From NCBI GenBank assembly GCA_937919085.1, contig CALFRN010000428.1:1-42764 (forward strand): a stretch of DNA of 42,764 nt, read 5' to 3'. Under the pieces are notes generated by a model that had not been told where the DNA came from, did not search any database, and saw only the letters and a program-made list of their open reading frames with translations. This document shows, piece after piece, positions 28,299 to 36,258 of this stretch. A program made the position numbers and the translations under genes. Every line of letters begins with the position of its first letter. Within the stretch, counting starts at the first letter, position 1. This DNA comes from an uncultured Reyranella sp. GTDB lineage: Bacteria; Pseudomonadota; Alphaproteobacteria; Reyranellales; Reyranellaceae.

Positions 28299-28838
28299 TC
28301 AGGCCGCCTTCAGGACGTCCTCGCCCTTCTGCCAGTTGCAGGGGCAAAGCTCGTCGGTCTGCAGCGCATCGAGGACACGCAGCACTTCCTGGGGATTGCG
28401 GCCGACCGAGAGGTCGTTCACCGACACGAAGCGGATGATGCCCTGGGGATCGACGATGAAGGTTGCGCGCAAGCAAACGCCCTCTTCCTTGTCGAGAATG
28501 CCGAGCGTCTGGGAAAGCTCGCGCTTGAGGTCGGCCAGCATGGCGAAGGGCAGTGTCTTCAGGTCGGCGTGGTTCTGGCGCCATGCCAGATGCACGAACT
28601 CCGAGTCGGTCGAGACGCCATAGACCACCGTATCTCGCTCTTTGAACTCCTTGTTCAGCTTGCCGAAGGCGGCGATCTCGGTCGGGCAGACGAAGGTGAA
28701 ATCCTTCGGCCAGAAGAACACGATCTTCCACTTGCCCGCCTCGCTCTTGTCCGAGATCTGCGTGAAGGCGGTCTTGGGGTCGGTGCTCACCACCGCCTTG
28801 AGATCGAACGAGGGAAACTTGTCACCGATGGTCAGCAT
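28299..28838 (-). CDS. ahpC: Peroxiredoxin AhpC-like
   Basis: [25 protein letters not shown] peroxidatic Cys motif and C-terminal [15 protein letters not shown] resolving Cys region. Confidence 0.94.
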   Translation of the reverse strand: MLTIGDKFPSFDLKAVVSTDPKTAFTQISDKSEAGKWKIVFFWPKDFTFVCPTEIAAFGKLNKEFKERDTVVYGVSTDSEFVHLAWRQNHADLKTLPFAMLADLKRELSQTLGILDKEEGVCLRATFIVDPQGIIRFVSVNDLSVGRNPQEVLRVLDALQTDELCPCNWQKGEDVLKAA

Positions 28839-28872
28839 GAAACGCTCCGTCTTGGTCAGATTGGAATGTTTC

Positions 28873-28902
28873 TAAATATGCTGCTTCCATCGTGAATTGC
28901 AA
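28873..28902 (-). promoter_or_regulatory. Candidate sigma70-type promoter for ahpC-ahpD
   Basis: On the - strand TTGCAA - 18 nt - TATTTA, about 35 nt before the ahpC ATG, in an unusually AT-rich gap. Confidence 0.4.
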
Positions 28903-28942
28903 GTGACTCCTAGAATTACTGTAAAGAGAGTCTTTTTTCACA

Positions 28943-29374
28943 TCATTTCAGTGGCTTAGTCTTTTGTTTGGCAAGACGTTCTCCGTATTTCATGCCTTCC
29001 AGCTTGAGCCCGTCGGGATCGAGAAAGAAGATGGCGTAATAGTCGTCGTAATACTCGGCGGCGGGATCGACGATGCGCACCTTCTCCTTCTCGAGGAACG
29101 CCTGCAGTGCGTCGACGTCCGCCCGGCTGCGCAGCTCGAAGGCGTAGTGGTGGAACCCGACATCGCCGATGCGATGCGTCTTCCGCCCTTCCGCCGGCGC
29201 GATCCAGTACCGCGTCCGCCCGTTGGTCCAGCCAATGGTGGTGCCGTAGTCGTCCGACAATTCGAAGCCCAGGAACGCAAACAGCTTGGCGTAGAAGGCC
29301 TTCGACTTCTCGTAGTCGCTGACCCGGACGGAAATGTGATCGATGCCGACGACGCGGGATTTGTTGCGAGCCAT
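28943..29374 (-). CDS. VOC family protein
   Basis: VVGIDHISVRVSDYEKSKAFYAKLFAFLGFELS...YAIFFLDPDGLKLEGMKYGE. Confidence 0.9.
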   Translation of the reverse strand: MARNKSRVVGIDHISVRVSDYEKSKAFYAKLFAFLGFELSDDYGTTIGWTNGRTRYWIAPAEGRKTHRIGDVGFHHYAFELRSRADVDALQAFLEKEKVRIVDPAAEYYDDYYAIFFLDPDGLKLEGMKYGERLAKQKTKPLK

Positions 29375-29466
29375 GAGGCGCCTCCTGTAATTCCGGTGGT
29401 CACGAAGGTCGGGATATCACATGGTTTCCCGCCCGCCGCAGGATGGGCCAGACAGGAACAGAGATC

Positions 29467-30339
29467 ATGAACGCGATATCGAAGAAGCTCGGCCTCCTGA
29501 CATTTGCACTCGGTACCGTAATGGGCACCGCCGTTCTGGGCGGCGACGCGCTGGCCGGCACTCTCGACGACATCCGTCAGAGCAAGACGCTGCGGCTCGC
29601 CTTCCGCGAGGACGCGCCGCCGTTCGCCTACAAGAATCCCGCCGGCCAACCCGCCGGCTTCATGATCGAACTCTGCCAGGCAGTGGCCAAGGACCTCGCC
29701 CGCCAGCTCAAGCTGCCCGACCTGAAGGTGGCCTACGTCCCGGTGACCACGACCAACCGCCTCGACGCGCTCACCCAGAGCAAGGCCGACCTGATCTGCG
29801 ACTCGCTGACACAGACGGTGGACCGCCGCGCGATCGTGGATTTTTCCGTGCCGACCTTCATCGACGGCACGACCTTCGCCATCCGCAACGACGGCCCGCA
29901 GGATCTGAAGCTGCTCTCGGGCAAGAAAGTCGGCGTGGTCGACGGCACGCTGACCGCCGAGGGAACGCGACAATCTTTGGCCGCACTTCACATCACCGCC
30001 GACATCGTGGGCTTCAAGACTTTCGAGGAAGCAATGGCTGCCCTGGAAAAAGGCAACATCGCCGCCTATTTCGCCGGCCGCTCGATGCTGGCCTACATGA
30101 TCAAGGGGCACCCGGATGCCGCCCGCATCCTGCTGGCCAGCACCTATCTCACCTATGAGCCGTTTGCGCTGGCGATGCGGCGCGGCGACGGCGACTTCCG
30201 TCTCGCCGTCGACACGGCCCTCAGCCATGTCTACCGATCGGGCGAGATCGGCACCATTTTCTCCAATTCCTTCGGTCCCAAGGACCGCCCGACGCCGGTG
30301 CTGCAGTCGCTCTACATCATCTCGACCTTGCCGCAGTAG
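29467..30339 (+). CDS. Amino acid-type ABC transporter substrate-binding protein (SBP_bac_3 family)
   Basis: TLRLAFREDAPPFAYKNPAGQPAGFMIELCQAVAKDL, TNRLDALTQSKADLICDSLTQTVDRRAIVDFSVPTF; signal peptide; AGGAA SD before ATG 29467. Confidence 0.9.
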   Translation: MNAISKKLGLLTFALGTVMGTAVLGGDALAGTLDDIRQSKTLRLAFREDAPPFAYKNPAGQPAGFMIELCQAVAKDLARQLKLPDLKVAYVPVTTTNRLDALTQSKADLICDSLTQTVDRRAIVDFSVPTFIDGTTFAIRNDGPQDLKLLSGKKVGVVDGTLTAEGTRQSLAALHITADIVGFKTFEEAMAALEKGNIAAYFAGRSMLAYMIKGHPDAARILLASTYLTYEPFALAMRRGDGDFRLAVDTALSHVYRSGEIGTIFSNSFGPKDRPTPVLQSLYIISTLPQ

Positions 30340-30363
30340 GCCGCACGCCCTACCTCTGGCGCA

Positions 30364-31383
30364 ATGTCTTCCCTCACCCGTCTGTCCGTCCTCGACCAGT
30401 CGATTGCCGTCGCTGGCCGCCCGCAGGATCAATCGATCCGCAACACCGTGGCGCTCGCCCAACATTGCGAGGCGCTGGGCTACGAGCGCTTCTGGGTGTC
30501 GGAGCATCACAATCATCCGACCATTGTCGGCACCGCGCCGGAGATCGTGATCGCGGCGATCGCGGCCACCACCCGGCGCATCAGGATCGGCAGCGCCGGC
30601 ATCATGCTGCCGCACTATGCGCCGTTCAAAGTGGCCGAGGTCTTCCGCGTGCTCGACGCCCTGGCCCCCGGCCGCATCGACATGGGACTGGGCCGCGCCC
30701 CGGGTTCGGACGGACGCACGGCGTTTGCGCTCAATCCGGCGGCCAACGAACGGCCCGAGCATTTCCCTTCCGACGTGCGCGACCTCATCGCCTGGGTTCA
30801 CAACGAGCCCCTGGTCGACCGCCATCCCTTCGCCGCGGTAAAGGCGTTTCCACAGGGCGCCACGGCGCCGGAAGTGTGGATCCTCGGCAGCTCCGACTAC
30901 GGCGCCCAGGTCGCCGCCCTGTTCGGCCTGCCCTATTGTTACGCTTGGTTCTTCAGTGACGGCGCCGGCGGTCAACGCGCGATCGACCTCTACAAGCGCA
31001 CCTATCGGCCGAGTATCCGTCATCCCGAGCCGCGTTCCGGACTTTGCGTCTGGGCACTGGCCGCCGAGACGATGGATCAGGCGCAGTACCATTTCACGTC
31101 GCGTGCGCTCAGCCGAATCAACCGCGACAAGGGCATACTGTTGCCGCTGGAAGCGCCCGACGTTGCCGCGGCCCAGCCCCTCAGCGTCCACGAGCAGGCG
31201 CGCATGGAACAGTTCCGCAAGGACTCCTTCGTCGGCACCGGACCCGAAGTCGCCGGGCGCATCCGAGATCTCGCGGCCCAAGTCGGCGTCGAGGAAATGG
31301 CAGTCGTCACCTGGACCCACGACGAGGAAGTGCGGCGCGAGAGCTATACCCAACTCGCGCGCGCCTTCGACCTCAAGGGTTAG
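30364..31383 (+). CDS. LLM class flavin-dependent oxidoreductase
   Basis: LAQHCEALGYERFWVSEHHNHPTIVGTAPEIVIAAIAATTRRIRIGSAGIMLPHYAPFKVAEVFRVLDALAPGRIDMGLGRAPG. Confidence 0.93.
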   Translation: MSSLTRLSVLDQSIAVAGRPQDQSIRNTVALAQHCEALGYERFWVSEHHNHPTIVGTAPEIVIAAIAATTRRIRIGSAGIMLPHYAPFKVAEVFRVLDALAPGRIDMGLGRAPGSDGRTAFALNPAANERPEHFPSDVRDLIAWVHNEPLVDRHPFAAVKAFPQGATAPEVWILGSSDYGAQVAALFGLPYCYAWFFSDGAGGQRAIDLYKRTYRPSIRHPEPRSGLCVWALAAETMDQAQYHFTSRALSRINRDKGILLPLEAPDVAAAQPLSVHEQARMEQFRKDSFVGTGPEVAGRIRDLAAQVGVEEMAVVTWTHDEEVRRESYTQLARAFDLKG

Positions 31384-31961
31384 CGTACTTCCGTCCAGCT
31401 TTCAGAAAAGGCCAGCGCGCAGGTGCTGAAGGGCCGGCCTTCACGCTCACGCTTCCACGGCAGGCCGCGCGCCTGCACGCCATCGACCGTGAGACGGGCG
31501 CCGAGCGCCGGCACCAGTACGGTGCAAACGCCATAAGGTCTCGGGTTCGGCGCCTGGTTGGGCTCGGTATGAATCAAGAGCGGATCGCCGACGTCGTACC
31601 AGGTAAGGGCCACTTCCGAATCGGCCGCCGAGACGTGCTCGGTCCAGAAATAGCGTGGGTCACCGGTACGGTTGAATTCGGCGTCGATCACCGGAATGGC
31701 GAGATCCTTGAGTTCGGGATTGAGCATGCCCTGTACCGTCTGCTGCAGCCAGCGCGCCATGGCGATGTTGTCGGAATAGATGCGCCAATGACCGTGCGTC
31801 AGCTCGCTCTTGAGATAGAGCACGTGACCCGGCCCAGCGGGACAGAACAGAATACGCCAGAAGCTGGCGTCGGTGGAGTTGGGATCGCCGTCCTTCTCGC
31901 TGAGGCGGATGAACGGATTCTCGCCGGTGACGATCACGCGGTTGGGGTCTGCGACGGGCAT
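31380..31961 (-). CDS. Uncharacterised protein
   Basis: 193-aa ORF with GGGAG SD-like sequence before ATG 31961; overlaps the LLM gene stop by 4 bp (tail to tail). No family recognised. Confidence 0.6.
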   Translation of the reverse strand: MPVADPNRVIVTGENPFIRLSEKDGDPNSTDASFWRILFCPAGPGHVLYLKSELTHGHWRIYSDNIAMARWLQQTVQGMLNPELKDLAIPVIDAEFNRTGDPRYFWTEHVSAADSEVALTWYDVGDPLLIHTEPNQAPNPRPYGVCTVLVPALGARLTVDGVQARGLPWKREREGRPFSTCALAFSESWTEVR

Positions 31962-32091
31962 CCTTATCTCCCTGTTCATGTTTGCAACGACGTGCGGTCC
32001 TTCCTGAGGAACCACCTGGCCGTGGCGACGTTGTCTTTGATGGCGAGCCGCTTCCAACGGCGTGCGCGCGAGCCTATCGAGGAGCAATGGC

Positions 32092-34356
32092 ATGGGTCAA
32101 TCATTTCGCGTTGCGCTTTGCGCGGCCGCGGGCGTTGTCGCTTTCACCGGCGCCGCCTATGCCCTGAACGATCCGCCGTTGCAGGCCGGGCGCCTCGCCT
32201 ACACCGAGGGCACCGTCTCCTTCCACGACGACGAGCAGGTGGGCTGGATTCCGGCCGTCATCAATACACCGCTGACCTCGGGCGACTCGATCTGGACCGA
32301 GCCCAACGCACGCAGCGAGATCTCGGTCGCGGGCACCCGTGTGCGCATGGACGGCCGCACCCAGCTCAACATGCTAGCGATCGACGACAGCCAGACTCTC
32401 CTGCAGGTCGGCCAGGGCCGCGTCGACATTAAGACCTTCTCTCTCAACCCCAACACGCCTTATCAGGTCGTGACGCCGCGCGGCACGGTCAGCCTTCGCC
32501 AGCAGGGTGACTACTACGTCGAGGCCGGATCGACCCAGGATGCGACACGCCTGGGCGTGCGCTCGGGCGCCGCACAGATGCAGAGCCTCAACGGCCGGAC
32601 CGTCACGGTAAATCCGGGCCAGGTCGGCGAGATTTACGGCGATACCGGCGCCCTGCAGGTACGCACCCTCAATACCGCCCCGCCAGCGCAGCCGGCTTAC
32701 TGGGCCGCGCGCGATCGCCAGATCAACTACGACGTGCCGACGCAGTATCTGTCGGCCGGCATCACCGGCTATGAGGACCTCAACAGTTACGGCAGCTGGA
32801 GCAACGACAGCCAGTACGGCAACGTCTGGACGCCGCGCTCCGTGCCGTCGGGATGGCAGCCCTACAAGGAAGGTCACTGGTCGTATGTAAAGCCGTGGGG
32901 CTGGACCTGGGTCGACGACCAGCCCTGGGGTTACGCGCCCTCGCACTACGGCCGCTGGGCCCGTCGCAACAATCAATGGGTCTGGGTGCCGCCGCAGCGC
33001 GAGACACAGCCGGTCTATGCGCCCGCTCTCGTCGACTTCATCGGCGGGGTCCAACTCGTCCAGGCGCTGCTTGGCGGCAACGCTTCGGCCAGCGCCAGCG
33101 CACCCGTGGGCTGGTTTCCGTTGGGACCGCGCGAGGCCTATGTGCCGTCCTACAGCACCGACCGCGACTACTATGCCCGCCTGAACAGCTCCAACCAGGT
33201 CCAGGAGCAGGCGGCCGAGGAGCGCTGGCAGCGTGCACAACGCCGTGAAGCCTACATTGCCGGACAGAACTCCGTGATGGCGAACCAGCAGTTCGCGACG
33301 GTCGTGCCATCGGCGGTGTTCGTGAGCTCGCAACCCGTCGCACGCGCCGCCCTGCAGGTCTCGGCGGCGCAGATCGCCGCCGCGCCCGTCGCGCCGGTGG
33401 CAGCACCGCCTGCGCCGACGGCGTCCTTCGCGGTGACCGCACCCGCCTCGACGCCAGCCGCCAGGGCTGCCGATCCGAAGGCCGCAACCCCGGCACCTGT
33501 TGTCGACCCGAAGGCCAAGGCGGATGCCCAGGCCAAGATTGGCGTCACCACCAGCCTGCCGGTTGCCAAGACGGCCATCGCCGACATGCCGACGCTCGCC
33601 AAGCCCACGAACACAACGAAGCCTGCAGCGCCAGGCCCCAAGCTTGCGACGGCGCCCAACACGCCAGCCGCCACGATCAACGCGACCGGCAGCGCAACGG
33701 GAACGCAGGGCAAGACCGTCGCGCCGCCACTGGTGCCGCGCTCCGGCGCCGCGCCGCCGGTCCTGAAGGACGACAACAAGGCTCCGGCCAAGCCCGCTCC
33801 TGCCACGCCGGAAGCCAAGGCGCCGGCGGCGAACGACAACAAGACGCCAAGCGCGCCGGTCGCGACACCGCCGGCAGCGCCTGCCCAGCGGGCAACCCCC
33901 GCCGAGCCGGCCAAACCTGCGACACCGCCCGCAGCGCCTGCCCAACGGGCAACGCCCGCCGAGCCGGCCAAGCCTGCCGAACCGGCAAAGCCCGACGCAC
34001 CGAAGGCCGCAGCGCCGCCGCAGGCTCAGCCCGCGCCAGCCGCCCCGCGCCCGGCGCAAACCCGCACGCCGCCGCCGGCCGATAACAAGGCCCCGGACAA
34101 AGGTGCTTCCGTAACACCGCAGGCTCCGGCCGCGGAGCCGCCGAAGACGCCGTCGGCTCCCGCCGAGCAGAAACTGGCCGTGCCCCAGCAGGCGCCCAAG
34201 GCGATACCGGCACCGCCGACGACGGCGCCCAAGGCGGCCGCCGAGGCCACGCCCAAGCTCGCTGCCCCGATCCCTGCGCCCGCCGTGGTCCTTACGGATA
34301 AGGAGAAGAAGGAACTCCTCAAGAAGGACGAAGAGAAGGGCGAAGAGAAGAAGTAG
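32092..34356 (+). CDS. FecR/DUF6600-like secreted protein with long Pro/Ala-rich C-terminal tail
   Basis: Signal peptide; FecR-like QAGRLAYTEGTVSF...TPLTSGDSIWTEPNARSEISVAGTRVRMDGRTQL; Trp/Tyr-rich SYGSWSNDSQYGNVWTPRSVPSGWQPYKEGHWSYVKPWGWTWVDDQPWGYAPSHYGRW; then AP-rich tail ending KEKKELLKKDEEKGEEKK. Confidence 0.82.
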   Translation: MGQSFRVALCAAAGVVAFTGAAYALNDPPLQAGRLAYTEGTVSFHDDEQVGWIPAVINTPLTSGDSIWTEPNARSEISVAGTRVRMDGRTQLNMLAIDDSQTLLQVGQGRVDIKTFSLNPNTPYQVVTPRGTVSLRQQGDYYVEAGSTQDATRLGVRSGAAQMQSLNGRTVTVNPGQVGEIYGDTGALQVRTLNTAPPAQPAYWAARDRQINYDVPTQYLSAGITGYEDLNSYGSWSNDSQYGNVWTPRSVPSGWQPYKEGHWSYVKPWGWTWVDDQPWGYAPSHYGRWARRNNQWVWVPPQRETQPVYAPALVDFIGGVQLVQALLGGNASASASAPVGWFPLGPREAYVPSYSTDRDYYARLNSSNQVQEQAAEERWQRAQRREAYIAGQNSVMANQQFATVVPSAVFVSSQPVARAALQVSAAQIAAAPVAPVAAPPAPTASFAVTAPASTPAARAADPKAATPAPVVDPKAKADAQAKIGVTTSLPVAKTAIADMPTLAKPTNTTKPAAPGPKLATAPNTPAATINATGSATGTQGKTVAPPLVPRSGAAPPVLKDDNKAPAKPAPATPEAKAPAANDNKTPSAPVATPPAAPAQRATPAEPAKPATPPAAPAQRATPAEPAKPAEPAKPDAPKAAAPPQAQPAPAAPRPAQTRTPPPADNKAPDKGASVTPQAPAAEPPKTPSAPAEQKLAVPQQAPKAIPAPPTTAPKAAAEATPKLAAPIPAPAVVLTDKEKKELLKKDEEKGEEKK
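33862..33975 (+). repeat. 57-bp tandem duplication (2 copies) within the Pro/Ala-rich tail
   Basis: 33862-33918 and 33919-33975 differ at 4 of 57 positions and both encode ATPPAAPAQRATPAEPAKP. Confidence 0.9.
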
Positions 34357-34362
34357 GCAGGT

Positions 34363-35331
34363 CTAGAGCACCTGGTTGCGAAGCGTCTTCTCGTCCCGCC
34401 ACAGGCGGTCGAGATTCTCCATCAGAATATCGAGGACATTGTCCTCATAGGCCCGGGTCTCGCCTGCCGTATGCGGCGTTATGAAGACGTCGGGCATCGT
34501 CCACAGCGGCGAGTCGCTCGGCAAGGGCTCGTCGGCGGTGACGTCGAGGGCCGCCGCCCAGATCTTGCCGGCCTTCATGGTGGCGATCAGCGCCGCCTCG
34601 TCGGCGACTTTGCCGCGGGCGACGTTCACGAATACCGCCGAAGGTTTCATCGCGGCAAAGGCCGCCGCGCTCATCAGCCCGGTTGTCTCGGGCGTCAGCG
34701 CACAGGCGAGCGCCACGAAATCGGCATCGGGCACAAGCTTCACCAGATCGCCCATGCCGTGGATCGCATCGGCACCGTTGGCACCGGCCTTGGGGTCGCG
34801 GCGAATGCCGACCACCTTCATGTCGAAGGCCTTGGCAAGCTTGGCGAGATGGCTGCCGATGCGACCCATACCGACGATCAGCAGCGTCTTGCCACCCAGT
34901 TCATCCTCACGCTGGGTGAGATCGCCCAACATGCCGCGCCACACTTTCTTGTGCTGATTGTCGCGCGCCTCGGGCAGGCGCCGCGCGACGGCGAGTATCA
35001 GCGCAAGGGCATGTTCGGCCACGGCGCGGGCATTGACGCCGGCCGCGCTGGCGAGGCGAATGCCCTTGGCACCCAGCATTTCCCTGGAATACTGGTCCAT
35101 GCCGGAGCTGATGGACTGGATGAATTTGAGCTTGGGAGCGTGCGCGATCAGGTCGTTCTTCCACATGCCGGAGGCCAGCACGACGTCGGCCTCGCCAATC
35201 CGCTTCACCAGATCGTCATAGGCGCGAACCTCGAAGCACTTGATTCCCGTCTTGCGCACTTCGAAACGATCCATCATGCGGTATGCCGCGTGAGCGAAGC
35301 AGATTGTAAGACTATCCCTCGTCGGAAACAT
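34363..35331 (-). CDS. D-2-hydroxyacid dehydrogenase family protein
   Basis: TLLIVGMGRIGSHLAKLAKAFDMKVVGIRR nucleotide-binding motif, VNVARGKVADEAALI, DVFITPHTAGE. Confidence 0.92.
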   Translation of the reverse strand: MFPTRDSLTICFAHAAYRMMDRFEVRKTGIKCFEVRAYDDLVKRIGEADVVLASGMWKNDLIAHAPKLKFIQSISSGMDQYSREMLGAKGIRLASAAGVNARAVAEHALALILAVARRLPEARDNQHKKVWRGMLGDLTQREDELGGKTLLIVGMGRIGSHLAKLAKAFDMKVVGIRRDPKAGANGADAIHGMGDLVKLVPDADFVALACALTPETTGLMSAAAFAAMKPSAVFVNVARGKVADEAALIATMKAGKIWAAALDVTADEPLPSDSPLWTMPDVFITPHTAGETRAYEDNVLDILMENLDRLWRDEKTLRNQVL

Positions 35332-35390
35332 GGCACTCTCCCTGTACAAGGTGTCAGAGTAGCCTGAACAGCATCCCCGGGGGAAACCGT

Positions 35391-36239
35391 ATGCACCGCA
35401 ATCCGCTTCGCGAACGTCTCAATGCCGGCAAGCCGACCGTCGGCACGCACATCCTGTCGGCATGGCCGACCCTGGTGGAACTGATCGGCCACTCCAAGCA
35501 ATACGACTATGTCGAATTCACCGCCGAGTACGCGCCCTTCACCATGCACGATCTCGATAATCTGGGCCGCGCCTTCGAACTCATGAACATGTCGGGCATG
35601 ATCAAGATCGAGCAGACGCAGTATACCCACCAGGCAATGCGGGCGATCGGTTCGGGTTTCCAGAGCGTACTGTTCGCCGACATCCGCTCGGTCGAGGACG
35701 CAAAGGCCGCCGTCGACGCGGTCCGCGCCGAAACAACGATGGCCAAGGGCGCGCGCGGCCGCGGTCGGCTGGGTGTCGGCATGAGGCGCGACGTCGGCAC
35801 GGTGCGTACGGGTGGTACGCCCGCCTATGTCGATGCCCTGAACGAGGTGGTGATCGCCATCATGGTCGAGAAGAAGTCGTGCGTGGACGACCTCGACGCC
35901 ATCCTCTCCGTGCCCGGCATCGACATGGTTCAGTTCGGTGCTTCGGATTTCTCGATGAGCATCGGCAAGACCGGCCAGTATGCCGACGCCGAGGTTCTGG
36001 CGGCCGAGAAGAAGACGATCGAGACCGCGCTCAGGATGGGCCTGCATCCGCGCGTCGAACTGCGCGATCCCAGCCAGGCCGGCAAGTATCTCGACATGGG
36101 CGTAAAACATTTTTGCATCGGCTGGGACGTGCGTATCCTGGCGGACTGGTGGGACACCAAGGGCGCGGAGATGCGCGGGATGCTGGGCGGCAAGGCCGAT
36201 GCCCCGGCCAAGGTGGCCGCCAAAGCCGGTAACTACTGA
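35391..36239 (+). CDS. HpcH/HpaI aldolase family protein
   Basis: GTHILSAWPTLVELIGHSKQYDYVEFTAEYAPF, GARGRGRLGVGMRRDVG, PGIDMVQFGASDFSMSIG. Confidence 0.85.
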   Translation: MHRNPLRERLNAGKPTVGTHILSAWPTLVELIGHSKQYDYVEFTAEYAPFTMHDLDNLGRAFELMNMSGMIKIEQTQYTHQAMRAIGSGFQSVLFADIRSVEDAKAAVDAVRAETTMAKGARGRGRLGVGMRRDVGTVRTGGTPAYVDALNEVVIAIMVEKKSCVDDLDAILSVPGIDMVQFGASDFSMSIGKTGQYADAEVLAAEKKTIETALRMGLHPRVELRDPSQAGKYLDMGVKHFCIGWDVRILADWWDTKGAEMRGMLGGKADAPAKVAAKAGNY

Positions 36240-36258
36240 ACCGCCAGGTGAGCCCGTC

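Noticed and set aside
28990-31353. 787-aa open frame on the - strand
   Set aside because: Runs antisense across three well-supported genes (VOC, SBP, LLM). Its only recognisable sequence is the frame-shifted shadow of those genes; a high-GC artefact.
32374-34059. 561-aa Arg/Gly-rich open frame on the - strand
   Set aside because: Complement of the Pro/Ala-rich DUF6600-like gene; low complexity, no domain recognisable.
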